A DNA stretch of 64,000 nucleotides from Chloroflexota bacterium. Lineage in GTDB: Bacteria; Chloroflexota; UBA11872. The notes under the pieces were generated by a model. It was not told the DNA's origin. It did not search any database and was given only the letters and a program-made list of their open reading frames with translations. The translations under genes were made by a program, and so were the position numbers. Shown in pieces: positions 8,739-18,043 of this stretch; positions within the stretch are counted from its first letter, which is position 1, and the number at the start of each line of letters is the position of its first letter. The stretch lies in NCBI GenBank assembly GCA_022826485.1, contig JAJDUU010000005.1, forward strand, positions 1-64,000, given 5' to 3'.

Positions 8739-9242
8739 CTAGGGCCGTCGTGATTCCGTCGCCGCCGTGGGCTCCACTTCGCAGGATGCGCAATCGGCGC
8801 GGAATGTGCGCCAGCGTCTGATGAGCAGCACGGTGAGGATCAGCATGGTGGCGACATTGATGAACGGTCGCGCCGGCTCGATGACGTTGAGGACGCCGGC
8901 GGTGCCGAAGAGGCCCACGAGCAGGCCGTTGCACAGCGGACATGAAACGGCGAATGCCGCCAGGAACCCGCCGCTGAAGATGGCCGTGCCGGTCTGCGTG
9001 ACGCGGCGCGAGCGCGCATAGACGCTCAGTCCCGACAGCACGCCCAGGAGCACGGCGTTGACTACCCAGATCGGGTAGTCGATGGCCAGCAGCGGCGTTT
9101 GGCGCTCGAGGACCGGCGTGTCGAGGGCGCCGGTGACGAGCCCGACGACGACGAAGAACAGCACGGCCACGGCGAGTCCGGCGCCGATAGCCCGCCACAG
9201 TTCCGGTGACAGGGACTTGGCTTGCGCGCGCAGGGTCATCAT
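8739..9242 (-). CDS. Integral membrane protein with SCPLCN motif, unknown function
   Basis: Four hydrophobic segments are predicted: around GAGLAVAVLFFVVVGLV, WVVNAVLLGVLSGLSVYA, IFSGGFLAAFAVSCPLCNGL and NVATMLILTVLLI. The third carries a CPLC pair followed by N-G-L-L, which may bind a metal or form a redox disulphide inside the membrane. A further Cys pair (DCASC) lies near the C-terminus. I chose ATG 9242 because GGAG lies 7 nt upstream; an in-frame start at 9284 would add 14 residues. The gene stands alone on the minus strand. Transport or cofactor handling is a guess; I do not recognise the family. Confidence 0.7.
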   Translation of the reverse strand: MMTLRAQAKSLSPELWRAIGAGLAVAVLFFVVVGLVTGALDTPVLERQTPLLAIDYPIWVVNAVLLGVLSGLSVYARSRRVTQTGTAIFSGGFLAAFAVSCPLCNGLLVGLFGTAGVLNVIEPARPFINVATMLILTVLLIRRWRTFRADCASCEVEPTAATESRRP

Positions 9243-9284
9243 GGCGGGACTCCAGCTGCTCGGTCGAGGGCGTTTGGTTGCCAC

Positions 9285-9609
9285 AGTCTACGAAGGCACG
9301 TCTGGGCGGCAGCCAAGTCAAGTGCCCTTCGAGAACGGTGCGTAGTCTCTCGTCATTCCCGCGGAGGCGGGAATCCACCGCGCCGTCACTACCACGTGTG
9401 TCGCAGGGGTAGGTTCCCGCCTTCGGAGACCCTTGAATAAAGAGGCAAGGGCGACGCATGCGTCGCCCCTACGCGTGGGCTCACAGGTTCAGAGTCCGGT
9501 AGACTCCCGCTCCCCGCCTTCGCGGGGACAGGCGCCGCGGGAATGACGGAGGGGTTACGCAAAGGTCTCCCTTCGCGGGAACGACCGATGGCGGCGGCGC
9601 GTGTTGGCG
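9285..9609. repeat. Intergenic zone with degenerate inverted-repeat elements
   Basis: There is no gene in these 325 bp. They hold a 26-bp hairpin element at 9352-9377 (GTCATTCCCGCGGAGGCGGG followed by AATCCA), a perfect 20-bp palindrome at 9449-9468, a second GC-rich hairpin near 9512-9530, and at 9559-9570 the motif GCAAAGGTCTCC. That last motif is also the terminal repeat of the two elements at 13520-13653 and 13864-13995. The zone looks like decayed or partial copies of the same small non-coding element. Confidence 0.6.
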
Positions 9610-10593
9610 CTAGCCCTCGAAGTCGAACTCCAATACGACGCCCAACGTCTCGCCGATCCGGTTGTAGAGCAGGTCGAACGCGTCGGCGACCTGCTCGAAC
9701 GGATAGCGGTGGGTCGTCATGCGCTCGGGGGCGACTTGCCCGGATACGAGCAGATCCATGCCGCGCCTTGCCGACGCCGCGTCGGGGCCGCGCCGGTAGT
9801 AGCCGCCGATAATCCGCCGACCCTGGGCCGCGCCCGAGGTCAGGGGCAGCGGCTGGTCCTCGTAGAGCCCTACCAGATGCAGCGTGCCGCCGCGGGCGAC
9901 CATGTCCATCGCCGGCCCGAAGGCTCGCGGTCCCGCCGAGCCGCCCACGGCGTACACCACCGTGTCGGCCCCCACGCCGTTCGACAGGCGCTGCACGGCC
10001 GCCACGGCGTCTTCCCTGGCCGCGTTGATCACGATGTCGGCGCCCAGCTTGGCGGCCATTTCACAACGCAGGTCCAGCGTGTCGATGGCCACGATCGTGC
10101 CGGTGCCATTGAGCTTCTGCACCTGCATGATCAGGCTGCCGACGAGGCCCTGGCCGACCACCACGACGAGGTCGTCGCGGGCCAATCCCTCGATGTCCAC
10201 CCACGTCACGCCGCCGGCGAGCAGCGGCCAATAGGTGGCCTGCTCGAAGCTGACCCCGTCCGCGATCGGGTAGACCTGATTCTGCGCGTCGGGCCTGGCG
10301 TACACGGCGTCGCGCACGACGTATTCGGCGTGCGGCGCGAGCGACACCACGCGGTCGCCGGGCCGCAGGTGCGTGACCTCGGCCCCGACCGCGTCCACCA
10401 CGCCGGCGAGCGAATAGCCCATGGACTCCGGATTCACGGCGTGCTCGCGGGTATATCGGGCGCCGATCTCCGAGCCGCGGCTGATGAGGCTGGTGACCGA
10501 CCGGATTCGAACCTGTTCCGGTCCGGGCTCGGGAATCGGGACCTCTTCGATGACGACGTTGAACTTGCCTTCGGGCTTGGCGGATCGCTTCAT
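9610..10593 (-). CDS. Medium-chain dehydrogenase/reductase (zinc-type alcohol dehydrogenase-like)
   Basis: This 327-residue MDR-superfamily protein has an N-terminal GroES-like domain (IPEPGPEQVRIRSVTSLISR; GYSLAGVVDAVG; RPGDRVV) and a Rossmann domain with the nucleotide motif VVVGQGLVGSL. The usual catalytic-zinc Cys of the GxCGTD-type motif is replaced by the SLISRGSE sequence. This is typical of an MDR subgroup that lacks that ligand, so the chemistry may be zinc-independent or rely on other ligands. The substrate is unknown. It is followed on the same strand by nothing within 325 bp and preceded by the hypothetical gene at 10663, 69 bp away. Confidence 0.8.
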   Translation of the reverse strand: MKRSAKPEGKFNVVIEEVPIPEPGPEQVRIRSVTSLISRGSEIGARYTREHAVNPESMGYSLAGVVDAVGAEVTHLRPGDRVVSLAPHAEYVVRDAVYARPDAQNQVYPIADGVSFEQATYWPLLAGGVTWVDIEGLARDDLVVVVGQGLVGSLIMQVQKLNGTGTIVAIDTLDLRCEMAAKLGADIVINAAREDAVAAVQRLSNGVGADTVVYAVGGSAGPRAFGPAMDMVARGGTLHLVGLYEDQPLPLTSGAAQGRRIIGGYYRRGPDAASARRGMDLLVSGQVAPERMTTHRYPFEQVADAFDLLYNRIGETLGVVLEFDFEG

Positions 10594-10662
10594 TTCCGGG
10601 TCTCGCGCACTGGGACGTCGCGGTATGAAACCACGGTGCCGCCCGTCTGCGCGAACAGGCGG

Positions 10663-11283
10663 CTAGGGCCGCGCCGCCAGGTCGTTGCGAAAACGCGAGG
10701 CCGTCCGAAACATGGCGGCCAATTCGGTGTGGGTATCGCCGTCCGGCGCCTGGTCGAAACCATCGGTGAACTGGCGCTCGATGAGCGCGGCCTGGGCCTC
10801 GCGGCCCTCGGCCAGCAGATCCCGCAGCCAGCGGTTGTAGAACACGCCGCTGCGCGGCAGCCGGAACTCCATGAAGGTGGTGTTGGCCTGCGTGAAGACC
10901 TCGCCGGTGGCGCCGGCGGCGGCAATCGCGCGCAGCGCGCTGACGTCGCCATGGGCCGCGCGGCCCGCCTCATAGTCCAGGTAGGTCACCGCCGGCTCCA
11001 GGGCGTTGAGGAGACCATCCGCGTCGATCAGATAGAGCAGCAGAGCAAAGGACACGCCCATGCCGATGGGGGCGCGCTCGATTCTCGGAAACGGTTTGGC
11101 GGACGCCGGCGGCGCCTCGGATTCCGTTGGCGCTTCCTCCGCGACCTCCGGCAGGGGCGCGATCCGCGGCGGGCTCGCGGGCGAAGCTTGGCCGGCGGCC
11201 GCCGGCAGCAGGGTCAGGACGATCACCGCCGCCACCGAGAGGACCAGAATCGTGACCGCGGCAATGGGGACGATCCTCAGCAC
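10663..11283 (-). CDS. Hypothetical single-pass membrane or secreted protein
   Basis: This 206-residue protein starts with one hydrophobic segment (VPIAAVTILVLSVAAVIVLTLL), followed by a proline/alanine/glutamate-rich linker to about residue 65 and then a helical soluble domain. It has no Cys lipobox, so it is probably anchored by the N-terminal helix with the rest outside the membrane. I do not recognise the domain (segments such as YLDYEAGRAAHGDVSALRAI). It lies between a dehydrogenase and an isomerase on the same strand, with gaps of 69 and 92 bp, so an operon is possible but unproven. Confidence 0.6.
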   Translation of the reverse strand: MLRIVPIAAVTILVLSVAAVIVLTLLPAAAGQASPASPPRIAPLPEVAEEAPTESEAPPASAKPFPRIERAPIGMGVSFALLLYLIDADGLLNALEPAVTYLDYEAGRAAHGDVSALRAIAAAGATGEVFTQANTTFMEFRLPRSGVFYNRWLRDLLAEGREAQAALIERQFTDGFDQAPDGDTHTELAAMFRTASRFRNDLAARP

Positions 11284-11375
11284 TGCGCGCTCCGCCTCAT
11301 ACGGGACCAGGCCGCCGCGATCCCGCCCGCCGGATCCGCGTTGGCGGGTGGGCGATCCCGATGTCCTCCTGGCGG

Positions 11376-12206
11376 CTAGCCGATGCCGGCACGCCGCGCC
11401 GCGTCGGCCAGGGTGTCGTAGGCAAGCTGCGCATGCGCGAAGGGTTCATAGTCGGGACGGGCCACGACCATCTTGGAGATTTCGACGGTTTCGTAGCCGC
11501 GATAGCCGCATTCATGCATGGTCCCGAGGTACGTGGCGTGATCGAAGTCGTCTTCGCCGGGCGTGAGAAAGGCGTGCTCGGGCCAGCGGCCCTTCACGCC
11601 CTTGATGTGCGTGTGCAGCGCGTGCGGCGCCAGCGGAGGCACGGCCTCGTCCACGCTCATGCCGATCGCCTGGAAGTGGCTGTAGTCGAGGTTGAGACCG
11701 ACGTTCGGTTGTCCGATCTGCTCGATAAGCCACAGGGCTTGGTCGGGCCTGCTGAGCGCTGCGCCGACGTGCGGCTCGAGGGCCAGCGACACGCCGTGAG
11801 ACGCGGCATATTCGCCGAGCCGGGCGTACTCATCGACGACCCGATGCCGCACGGCCTCCCATTCGCCGGGGGCGCCGCCGGGCAACGTATTGATGGGCGG
11901 CGGGTCGTCGGGATCGAGCGCGACGGCCAGATGCACGGCCTCGCGCAGACGCGTGATGCTAGTCAGGTACTCCGGCGGGTCCAGGAGCCGGGAGTGCGCC
12001 GCCAACGCCGTGAGCTGCATGCCGTGCTCGCGCAGCAAGGCCGGGATGCGTTGGCGGGCCGCGTCGTCCAGGTGCTCCAGGGCCGTGGTGTAGCCCGGAA
12101 GGATGGTGAGTTCGAGGCCGATGTAGCCCATCCGCGCCAGGCGCGGCACGGCGATCTCGATGGGCACGTCAGCCATGCCCCAGGTGCTATAGCCGAGCTT
12201 GACCAT
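11376..12206 (-). CDS. Sugar phosphate isomerase/epimerase (xylose isomerase-like TIM barrel)
   Basis: This 276-residue protein has the AP-endonuclease-2/xylose-isomerase-like TIM-barrel pattern: an N-terminal LGYSTWGMADVP strand, GYIGLELT, SLALEPHVG (metal Glu), GLNLDYSHF (Asp and His ligands), HTHIKGVKG (His) and a late GYETVEISK strand carrying the last Glu. Family members isomerise or epimerise sugars, inositols or related keto acids using a divalent metal. The substrate cannot be assigned. HpnB lies 30 bp upstream on the same strand. Confidence 0.82.
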   Translation of the reverse strand: MVKLGYSTWGMADVPIEIAVPRLARMGYIGLELTILPGYTTALEHLDDAARQRIPALLREHGMQLTALAAHSRLLDPPEYLTSITRLREAVHLAVALDPDDPPPINTLPGGAPGEWEAVRHRVVDEYARLGEYAASHGVSLALEPHVGAALSRPDQALWLIEQIGQPNVGLNLDYSHFQAIGMSVDEAVPPLAPHALHTHIKGVKGRWPEHAFLTPGEDDFDHATYLGTMHECGYRGYETVEISKMVVARPDYEPFAHAQLAYDTLADAARRAGIG

Positions 12207-12236
12207 GCGGATGCTTCCGGCGGCGAGCGTTAGATT

Positions 12237-13451
12237 CTAGCGCCCGCCCACCTGCCGCCCGCGCCACCGCCCGCCTTGGCCCGACCAGTGAAGGCGGGCC
12301 GAATCGACCGTCATGAGCGTGTAGAGGGCGGCGGTGATGGGCAGCGCGAGCCCCACAAGCGCGGGGGTTCCATACCAGCGCAACATCGGAACCTGCGATG
12401 CGGTCATGAGCGCCCACGCCGCCAGGCCCGACGTGAGAAGCAGTGCCGCCGGAGCGACCACCGCACCGCTCGCGAGAGCAACCGCGCCTAGAATGGCGGC
12501 GACCGGCGGCCACACGAACACCAGAACCAGCCCGATCACCGTGCCGGCTAGACGCCAAGCGGCATAGTCCAGTTGGGCAAAGGCGGAGCGCGCAACCATG
12601 GACCAGATGTCGCGCAGTCCCCGGTAGCGACGCACGCTGCACACCTCGCGCGAGAGGCCCAGCCAGGTGCGTCCGCCATGCGGTCGACCGTGATCCTTGA
12701 TGCGGCGGGCGAGGGCGCAGTCGTCGATGACGGCTCCGGCGATCTCCGCAACGCCCCCGGCGCGCGCGAGCGCATCGGCTCGAACGAGCATGCAGCCGCC
12801 CGCCGCAGCCGCGGCGCCGTGCTGGGGATCGTTGGACCAGCGGAAGGGGTAGATCATGCCGAAGAACATGACGAATGCCGGAATGAGCAGGTGATCCCAA
12901 AGTGAAGCAACGCGGAGCATCGCCATCTGGGAGACGAGGTCGAGGTCGTGCTCCTGGGCCGCGGCGACCAGCGTCCGGGTCGAACCGGGTGGATGTCGAA
13001 TGTCGGCGTCCGTCAGCAAGATGAACTCCGGGCTCTGGCTCGAGGCCGCGTTCACCCCGGCGTGCATGGCCCAGGTCTTGCCCAACCATCCGGGCGGCCG
13101 GGGCTCGTTGCGAAAGATCGTCAGGCGTGCGGAGTCGCCGACGCCCGCGGCGATGGCGCGAGCCGTGTCGGCGGTGCCGTCGTCGCTTTCGTCGTCGACC
13201 AGATAGACGTGCAGCTCACCGGGATAGTCCTGCGCGAGCAACGACGGCAGCGTGTGGGGCAGCACGTCGCTCTCGTTGCGCGCCGGTACGACGACGGCAA
13301 GCGACGGCCACGCGGACGGGCTGGCGGCGAGAACACAAGCTGGAAGGCGAACGTCCGTGCGCCAAAACCCGCCGCGCGCCAGCAGCAGCACAAGCCAGGC
13401 GCCCAGGACGGCTAGTGCGAGCGCCGCGCCAAGCCAGAGGGCGGTGGTCAT
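12237..13451 (-). CDS. hpnB: Family 2 glycosyltransferase, hopanoid-associated HpnB type
   Basis: This 404-residue membrane glycosyltransferase has an N-terminal membrane segment and a GT-A domain with VVVPARNESDVLP at its start, the nucleotide-binding VDDESDDGTAD element and the DTD-like TDADIRH motif. Three to four C-terminal transmembrane helices follow. The phrase PGWLGKTWAMHAG is characteristic of the hopene-associated HpnB group as I know it. It probably glycosylates a hopanoid or related lipid at the cytoplasmic face. No squalene-hopene cyclase or other hpn gene is in the window, so the hopanoid link rests on family resemblance alone. Confidence 0.78.
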   Translation of the reverse strand: MTTALWLGAALALAVLGAWLVLLLARGGFWRTDVRLPACVLAASPSAWPSLAVVVPARNESDVLPHTLPSLLAQDYPGELHVYLVDDESDDGTADTARAIAAGVGDSARLTIFRNEPRPPGWLGKTWAMHAGVNAASSQSPEFILLTDADIRHPPGSTRTLVAAAQEHDLDLVSQMAMLRVASLWDHLLIPAFVMFFGMIYPFRWSNDPQHGAAAAAGGCMLVRADALARAGGVAEIAGAVIDDCALARRIKDHGRPHGGRTWLGLSREVCSVRRYRGLRDIWSMVARSAFAQLDYAAWRLAGTVIGLVLVFVWPPVAAILGAVALASGAVVAPAALLLTSGLAAWALMTASQVPMLRWYGTPALVGLALPITAALYTLMTVDSARLHWSGQGGRWRGRQVGGR

Positions 13452-13519
13452 GGTGAGTGGGGAGTACGAGGGCTATGCACGCGTGGATGGGTGGAGCTGG
13501 ATTCCCGCTCCCCGCTTGC

Positions 13520-13653
13520 GGAGACCTTTGCGTAAACCCCTCCGTCATTCCGGCGGAGGCCGGAATCCAGTCCGGTCGAACCTGGAAGCGCGCCAGATGC
13601 TTCGCGCCGGGCGAGTCTGAGACACGCCCCTACAGATTTATGCAAAGGTCTCC
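13520..13653. repeat. Small inverted-repeat element, copy A (~134 bp)
   Basis: The element is bounded by perfect 12-bp terminal inverted repeats, GGAGACCTTTGC at 13520-13531 and its complement at 13642-13653. Inside is a strong hairpin (TCATTCCGGCGGAGGCCGGA, then AT) and a conserved tract running to about 13600. Copy B at 13864-13995 is the same sequence in the opposite orientation. There is no coding capacity. The form is that of a MITE-like or large REP-like element. Confidence 0.78.
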
Positions 13654-13863
13654 TTGCACGGGGACATGCTTCGCGGAAATGACGGGCTCCCGACGGCCGC
13701 GAGCAGTTGACCGGCGCTGTGCCCAGTCTCCCGCGCCTTAGATTCCTCGCTGCGCTCGGAATGACAGGTTGGGGTGGCAAGGGATGACCACGGGCACGGA
13801 TATGGCGGAGCGTCCCCACTTGGGAGATCGGACCTGACCCCCATCCTAGCCTTCCCCCTTCCG
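13654..13863. other. Spacer between the two inverted element copies
   Basis: These 210 bp lie in the 561-bp gene-free interval between hpnB and arsC. They include an alternative short match to GATTCCTCGCTGCGCTCGGA, a sequence style common in dispersed metagenomic repeats, near 13741-13760. I see no gene, RNA or promoter that I can defend. Confidence 0.45.
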
Positions 13864-13995
13864 GGAGACCTTTGCATGAGTCTGCCGGGACGGGTCTCGG
13901 ACCCGCCTGACGCCAAGCATCCGGCGCTCTTCCAGGTTCGACCGGACTGGATTCCGGCCTCCGCCGGAATGACGGATGGGTTGCGCAAAGGTCTC
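13864..13995. repeat. Small inverted-repeat element, copy B (~132 bp), inverted
   Basis: It starts with GGAGACCTTTGC at 13864-13875 and ends with GCAAAGGTCTC at 13985-13995. Its reverse complement matches copy A over most of its length, with identical runs across the central hairpin and the following GTCCGGTCGAACCTGGAAG tract. It ends 18 bp before the arsC stop codon, so transcripts of the pho operon may run into it. Confidence 0.78.
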
Positions 13996-14012
13996 TTCCA
14001 GGGGGAAGGGAC

Positions 14013-14444
14013 TCAAGACAGAGACTTCGTAGGCATCGGAGCGGACTGGACTCCCAGCTCGGCAAGCAGTGCTCGGACGTTGCGTTCGATGCCGTCGCGA
14101 ATCGGGCGCACGTCGGCGAGATGGCGACCGGCGGGATCGTCGAAGGGCCAGTCGATGTAGCGCACGTTGGGGAGCACCGGGCACTGGTCGCCGCAACCCA
14201 TGGTGATGCAGATATCGGTGGCGCGGACATCGGCTTCCGAAATGCGGCGCGGCAGGTTCTGGCGAATGTCGATGCCCACCTCGCGCATCGCCACGGCGAC
14301 CGTTGGGTCCACGGTGTCGGCGGGCGCCGTGCCGGCGGACGCCACGATCACCCGTCCCTGGCCGTGGTGCGCCGTGAAGGCGGCGGCCATCTGACTGCGG
14401 CCGGCGTTGCGCCGGCAGACGAATAGCACCCGGGGGGCAGCCAT
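14013..14444 (-). CDS. arsC: Arsenate reductase, low-molecular-weight phosphatase type
   Basis: This 143-residue protein of the thioredoxin-coupled ArsC fold reduces arsenate to arsenite. The phosphatase loop C-X5-R-S is Cys10 to Ser17 (CRRNAGRS). The two further redox cysteines are in MGCGDQCP (Cys84 and Cys88), and a general-acid Asp lies in the late FDDPAG segment. It is the last gene of the phoB-to-phoU block, 16 bp after phoU. That placement makes sense because arsenate enters through phosphate transporters. No arsenite exporter or ArsR is in the window. Confidence 0.88.
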   Translation of the reverse strand: MAAPRVLFVCRRNAGRSQMAAAFTAHHGQGRVIVASAGTAPADTVDPTVAVAMREVGIDIRQNLPRRISEADVRATDICITMGCGDQCPVLPNVRYIDWPFDDPAGRHLADVRPIRDGIERNVRALLAELGVQSAPMPTKSLS

Positions 14445-14460
14445 GGCGGCGCGTCGCCCG

Positions 14461-15195
14461 TTAGACCCCGACCGGCGGAATCCCGCTGTCGACGCCGGGG
14501 CCGGCGCCGTTGCTGCGCTCCGTGAGGCGCTTGTCCCACCACTCCTCGCGGGTGGGAATCTGGCCGGTGCTGACGAAGATCACCCGCTCGGCGATATTCG
14601 TGGCGCGGTCGGCAATGCGCTCGATGTTGTGGGCCACCCAGATCAAATAGGTCGCGCGTTCGATTTTCTTCGGATCCGCGATCATGTGGGTGACGAGCTC
14701 GCGGTAGACCTGCTCGTACAGCTCGTCGACTTCGTCGTCCCGCTGCCAGACGGCGGACGCGGCCTCGGTATCACGGGCCACCAGCGCGTCCAGGCTGTCG
14801 CGGGCCATCTCACGGGCAATGTCAGCCATGCGGGGAATGTCGATCAGGGGCTTGATGGGCGCCTGCTCACCCATGAGCAGCGTGATCTTGGCGATGCCTT
14901 CGGCGTAGTCGCCCATGCGCTCAAGCTCGTCGGCCACGTGCAAGGCGGTGACCAGCTGGCGCAGGTCGCTGGCCATCGGCTGCTGCGTGGCCATGATGTC
15001 GATGGCGTGCTCTTCGAGCTGGATCTGACGCGCGTCGATCTCGTCGTCGGCGTCGATCACTGCCTGGGCCATTGCCGCGTCGCGAGTGCGCAGGGCTTCC
15101 ACGGCGCGCTGGACCGCCTTGTCGACCATGGATCCGACGAGCAGGATCTCGTCTTGGAGTTCATTCAGACGCTGGACGTATTCCTGGCGCGGCAT
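14461..15195 (-). CDS. phoU: Phosphate transport regulator PhoU
   Basis: This 244-residue protein has two three-helix PhoU repeats. The first contains VGSMVDKAVQRAVEAL and the QPMASDLRQL loop, the second AREMARDSLDALVARDTE and AHNIERIADRATNIAE; the E/D-xxRxxD-type metal cluster residues are visible in both repeats. PhoU links PstB to PhoR and represses the Pho response when phosphate is ample. It lies 14 bp after pstB. Length is normal for the family. Confidence 0.95.
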   Translation of the reverse strand: MPRQEYVQRLNELQDEILLVGSMVDKAVQRAVEALRTRDAAMAQAVIDADDEIDARQIQLEEHAIDIMATQQPMASDLRQLVTALHVADELERMGDYAEGIAKITLLMGEQAPIKPLIDIPRMADIAREMARDSLDALVARDTEAASAVWQRDDEVDELYEQVYRELVTHMIADPKKIERATYLIWVAHNIERIADRATNIAERVIFVSTGQIPTREEWWDKRLTERSNGAGPGVDSGIPPVGV

Positions 15196-15209
15196 GAGCG
15201 CCTTCCTCC

Positions 15210-16061
15210 CTAGCCAAAGCGGCCGGTGATGTAGTCCTCGGTGCGCTGATCGGACGGCGCGGTGAAGAGCCGCTGGGTCTCGTCGACCTCCACGAGCGTG
15301 CCGGAGCTCTGCTCGTCAACCATGAAGAAGGCGGTGCGGTCGGAGACGCGCGCGGCCTGCTGCATGTTGTGGGTGACGATCACGATGGTGTAATTCTCAC
15401 GCAGCTCGCGGATCAGGTCTTCAATGCGGGTCGTTGCGATGGGGTCGAGGGCCGAGCACGGCTCGTCCATGAGAATCACGTCCGGCTCCACCGCGAGCGC
15501 CCGGGCGATGCACAGCCGCTGCTGCTGACCGCCGGAGAGCTCGAGTCCGCTCTTCTTGAGATCGTCCTTGACTTCGTCCCACAACGCGGCCTGCCGCAGT
15601 GAGTGCTCGACGAGGTCGTCCATCGAGCCCCGGTAGCCGTTGACCTTGGGGCCGTAGGCGACGTTGTCGTAGATGGACTTTGGAAACGGGTTCGGTTTCT
15701 GGAACACCATGCCAATGCGACGCCGCATCTGCACCGGGTCCACGTTCCGCGCGTAGATATCTTCGCCATCGAAGATGACGCGCCCCTCGACCCGCGCGCT
15801 CGCGATGAGGTCGTTCATCCGGTTCAGACAACGCAGATAGGTGCTCTTGCCGCACCCGGACGGGCCGATGATGGCCATGACCTCGTGCTGCGGAATCTTG
15901 AGTGAGATACCCGAGAGCGCACGCATTTTCCCGTACCAGAATTTCAAGTCCTCGGTGACCAGGACGTCGGGCTTGGCGGGGCCGTTGGCCTGAGCCGCAT
16001 CGTTGGCCGATGGAGACGCCGCGACGTCGGGCTTGCGCGTTCCCGTTGGATTGGCCTCCAT
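15210..16061 (-). CDS. pstB: Phosphate ABC transporter ATPase PstB
   Basis: This 283-residue ATPase drives phosphate import. The Walker A motif GPSGCGKST, the signature LSGGQQQRL and Walker [14 protein letters not shown] are intact, with the H-loop in [11 protein letters not shown]. The PstB-specific [13 protein letters not shown]-loop context fixes the identity. An extra ~30-residue N-terminal leader rich in Ala/Pro/Asp precedes the domain. Its ATG overlaps the pstA stop by one base (TAATG), so translation is coupled. Confidence 0.97.
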   Translation of the reverse strand: MEANPTGTRKPDVAASPSANDAAQANGPAKPDVLVTEDLKFWYGKMRALSGISLKIPQHEVMAIIGPSGCGKSTYLRCLNRMNDLIASARVEGRVIFDGEDIYARNVDPVQMRRRIGMVFQKPNPFPKSIYDNVAYGPKVNGYRGSMDDLVEHSLRQAALWDEVKDDLKKSGLELSGGQQQRLCIARALAVEPDVILMDEPCSALDPIATTRIEDLIRELRENYTIVIVTHNMQQAARVSDRTAFFMVDEQSSGTLVEVDETQRLFTAPSDQRTEDYITGRFG

Positions 16062-16942
16062 TAATCAAACCTCCGCTGCAGTCGGAATCGGACGAAGAGC
16101 GCGATCGAGTTTGCGAGCAACAAGACGATGAGCAGAATCACGATGCCTCCGGCTGCCAGGTCGTGGAATTCCCGTTGGGGCAGCGAGACCCAGTTGAAGA
16201 TCTGGATCGGAAGGACGGTGAACAGGTCCATCGGGCCGGTGGGATCGAAGGCGATGAAGGTGAGCGCGCCGATGGTGATCAGAGGCGCCGTCTCGCCGAT
16301 GGCGCGCGCCAGCGCCAGGATCGTTCCCGTGAGGATGCCGCCGCCGGCCGCCGGCAACACGGTGCGGAACACCGTCTGCCACCTGGTGGCGCCCAGGGCG
16401 TATGACGCCTCGCGCTGGCTGTCCGGCACCGCTCGGATCGCCTCGCGCGAGGCGACGATGATGAGCGGCAGGATCAAGAGCGCCATGGTCATGGCGCCCG
16501 CGATGAGACTGCGGCCAAGCGCGAACCAGCGAACGAACAGCCCCAGGCCGAGCAGCCCATAGACGACCGACGGCACGCCGGCCAGGTTGGCGATGTTGAG
16601 CTGAATAAATCGCGTCAGCCAATTGTTGGGCGCGTATTCCTCGAGGTAGACGGCGGCGCCGACGCCAAGCGGGAAGGCGATGATGGCCGTCAGCACCAGC
16701 ATCCACAGCGTGCCCAGGAGGGCCGAGCGCAGCCCGGCGTCCTCAGGGAAGCGAGAGGGATAGTTCGTCAGAAAGTGGCCATCAACCTGCGCACCGCCGT
16801 CGCCGAACACGTCGATCAGCAGGGCGATGAGCACGGCGATGCCGAGCAAGGTCGACACGATGGTCAGCAGGGCAAAGCCTCGCCCAATCGCGTTGCGCCG
16901 CCGGATGCGTGGGCGCCAGCGCGTCGCCGCGTCCTGTGTCAT
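16061..16942 (-). CDS. pstA: Phosphate ABC transporter permease PstA
   Basis: This 293-residue polytopic membrane protein carries a BPD_transp_1 domain with the EAA loop around [20 protein letters not shown]. It pairs with PstC to form the phosphate channel. A typical PstA N-terminal membrane helix ([20 protein letters not shown]) is followed by a long external loop before the core of six helices. Its ATG overlaps the pstC stop by 4 bp (ATGA). Confidence 0.95.
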   Translation of the reverse strand: MTQDAATRWRPRIRRRNAIGRGFALLTIVSTLLGIAVLIALLIDVFGDGGAQVDGHFLTNYPSRFPEDAGLRSALLGTLWMLVLTAIIAFPLGVGAAVYLEEYAPNNWLTRFIQLNIANLAGVPSVVYGLLGLGLFVRWFALGRSLIAGAMTMALLILPLIIVASREAIRAVPDSQREASYALGATRWQTVFRTVLPAAGGGILTGTILALARAIGETAPLITIGALTFIAFDPTGPMDLFTVLPIQIFNWVSLPQREFHDLAAGGIVILLIVLLLANSIALFVRFRLQRRFD

Positions 16943-18024
16943 TCGTACACCTCGCGATAGCGGCGCACGATCCAGTCGCTCAGGATGTTCATCACGAACG
17001 TCATCAGGAACAAGAGGGTGCCAACCGCGAAGAGCGTGCGGTACTCAATGGTGTCCTGCGGCGTGTCGCCCAGGCTGACCTGGACGATATAGGCCGTCAT
17101 CGTCTCCATCGAGGACAGCAAGTCGAAGCCGACCTTGGGCTGCAGCCCTGCGGCGATCGACACGATCATCGTTTCGCCAATGGCCCGCGACACGGACAGG
17201 ATGATCGCGGCGAGGATGCCGGACAGCGCCGCCGGCACGACGACTCGAACCGTCACTTGAAACTTGGTGGCGCCGAGAGCAAACGCGCCCTCACGCAAAG
17301 CGCGGGGAACGACGCGCAATGCGTCTTCGCTGATGGAGGCCATCATCGGCAGAATCATGAATCCCATGACGATGCCGGCGCTGAGCACATTGAAGACCTG
17401 CGTCTGCGGAAAGATGTCTCGCAGGATCGGTGTGACAAAGAGCAGCGCGAAGTATCCGTAAACAACGGTCGGGATTCCGGCCAGAACCTCCAGCACCGGC
17501 TTCACGGCGGCTCGCACGCGCGCGGGCGCGTATTCGCTGAGGAAGATGGCGCTCATCAGTCCGATCGGGACGGCCACGACGATGGCGACGAGTGCGACCA
17601 CGAGCGTGCCGTTGACCAGCGGCAGGACCCCGAACGACTGCGAGACGAACAGCGGCGTCCAACGCGTTCCGGTAAGGAAGTCGATGATCGGAACTTCGCG
17701 GAAGAACGCCAGCGTTTCGCCGAGCAGTGTGAAGATGATGCCGGCAGTCGTGAGAATCGATGCCGCGGCGCAGATGAAGAGCACCACGTGGATGCCGCGC
17801 TCGATGAGCGCACGGCGACGGCGCGGCGCGAATTGCGAGCGAACTTCGGGAGCGCCCGGAGAGCTGTTCACGTCCTGTGCGACGGGGATCCGACCGGTGA
17901 GGCGCGCGCCCAGCATACGGGACAGGTCCCGGATCACCGTGGCGCCAAAGCCCCGGCTGGCCGGCTCCCGTACATCCGCGGGTACGGGAGCCGGCGCGCT
18001 GGGAGCAGAGTGGGGGGCTTCCAC
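16939..18024 (-). CDS. pstC: Phosphate ABC transporter permease PstC
   Basis: This 361-residue protein has a BPD_transp_1 permease domain with the EAA loop at [20 protein letters not shown] and the PstC-type TRWTPLF segment after the first helix. It has an unusually long cytoplasmic N-terminus: about 85 residues, first Pro/Ala-rich and then basic, before the first membrane helix ([20 protein letters not shown]). It forms the channel with PstA. It lies 19 bp after pstS. The long N-terminus may mean the true start is internal, but no better ribosome site stands out. Confidence 0.93.
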   Translation of the reverse strand: MEAPHSAPSAPAPVPADVREPASRGFGATVIRDLSRMLGARLTGRIPVAQDVNSSPGAPEVRSQFAPRRRRALIERGIHVVLFICAAASILTTAGIIFTLLGETLAFFREVPIIDFLTGTRWTPLFVSQSFGVLPLVNGTLVVALVAIVVAVPIGLMSAIFLSEYAPARVRAAVKPVLEVLAGIPTVVYGYFALLFVTPILRDIFPQTQVFNVLSAGIVMGFMILPMMASISEDALRVVPRALREGAFALGATKFQVTVRVVVPAALSGILAAIILSVSRAIGETMIVSIAAGLQPKVGFDLLSSMETMTAYIVQVSLGDTPQDTIEYRTLFAVGTLLFLMTFVMNILSDWIVRRYREVYE

Positions 18025-18043
18025 AGCGCTCGGGGGCTTGGGG

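Noticed and set aside
9601-11379. Plus-strand 592-codon frame opposite the dehydrogenase and hypothetical genes
   Set aside because: A shadow of two minus-strand genes, rich in His/Arg/Gly/Asp as antisense frames are in GC-rich DNA.
13448-14230. 260-codon minus-strand frame between hpnB and arsC
   Set aside because: Mostly covers the repeat elements and overlaps arsC; no domain.
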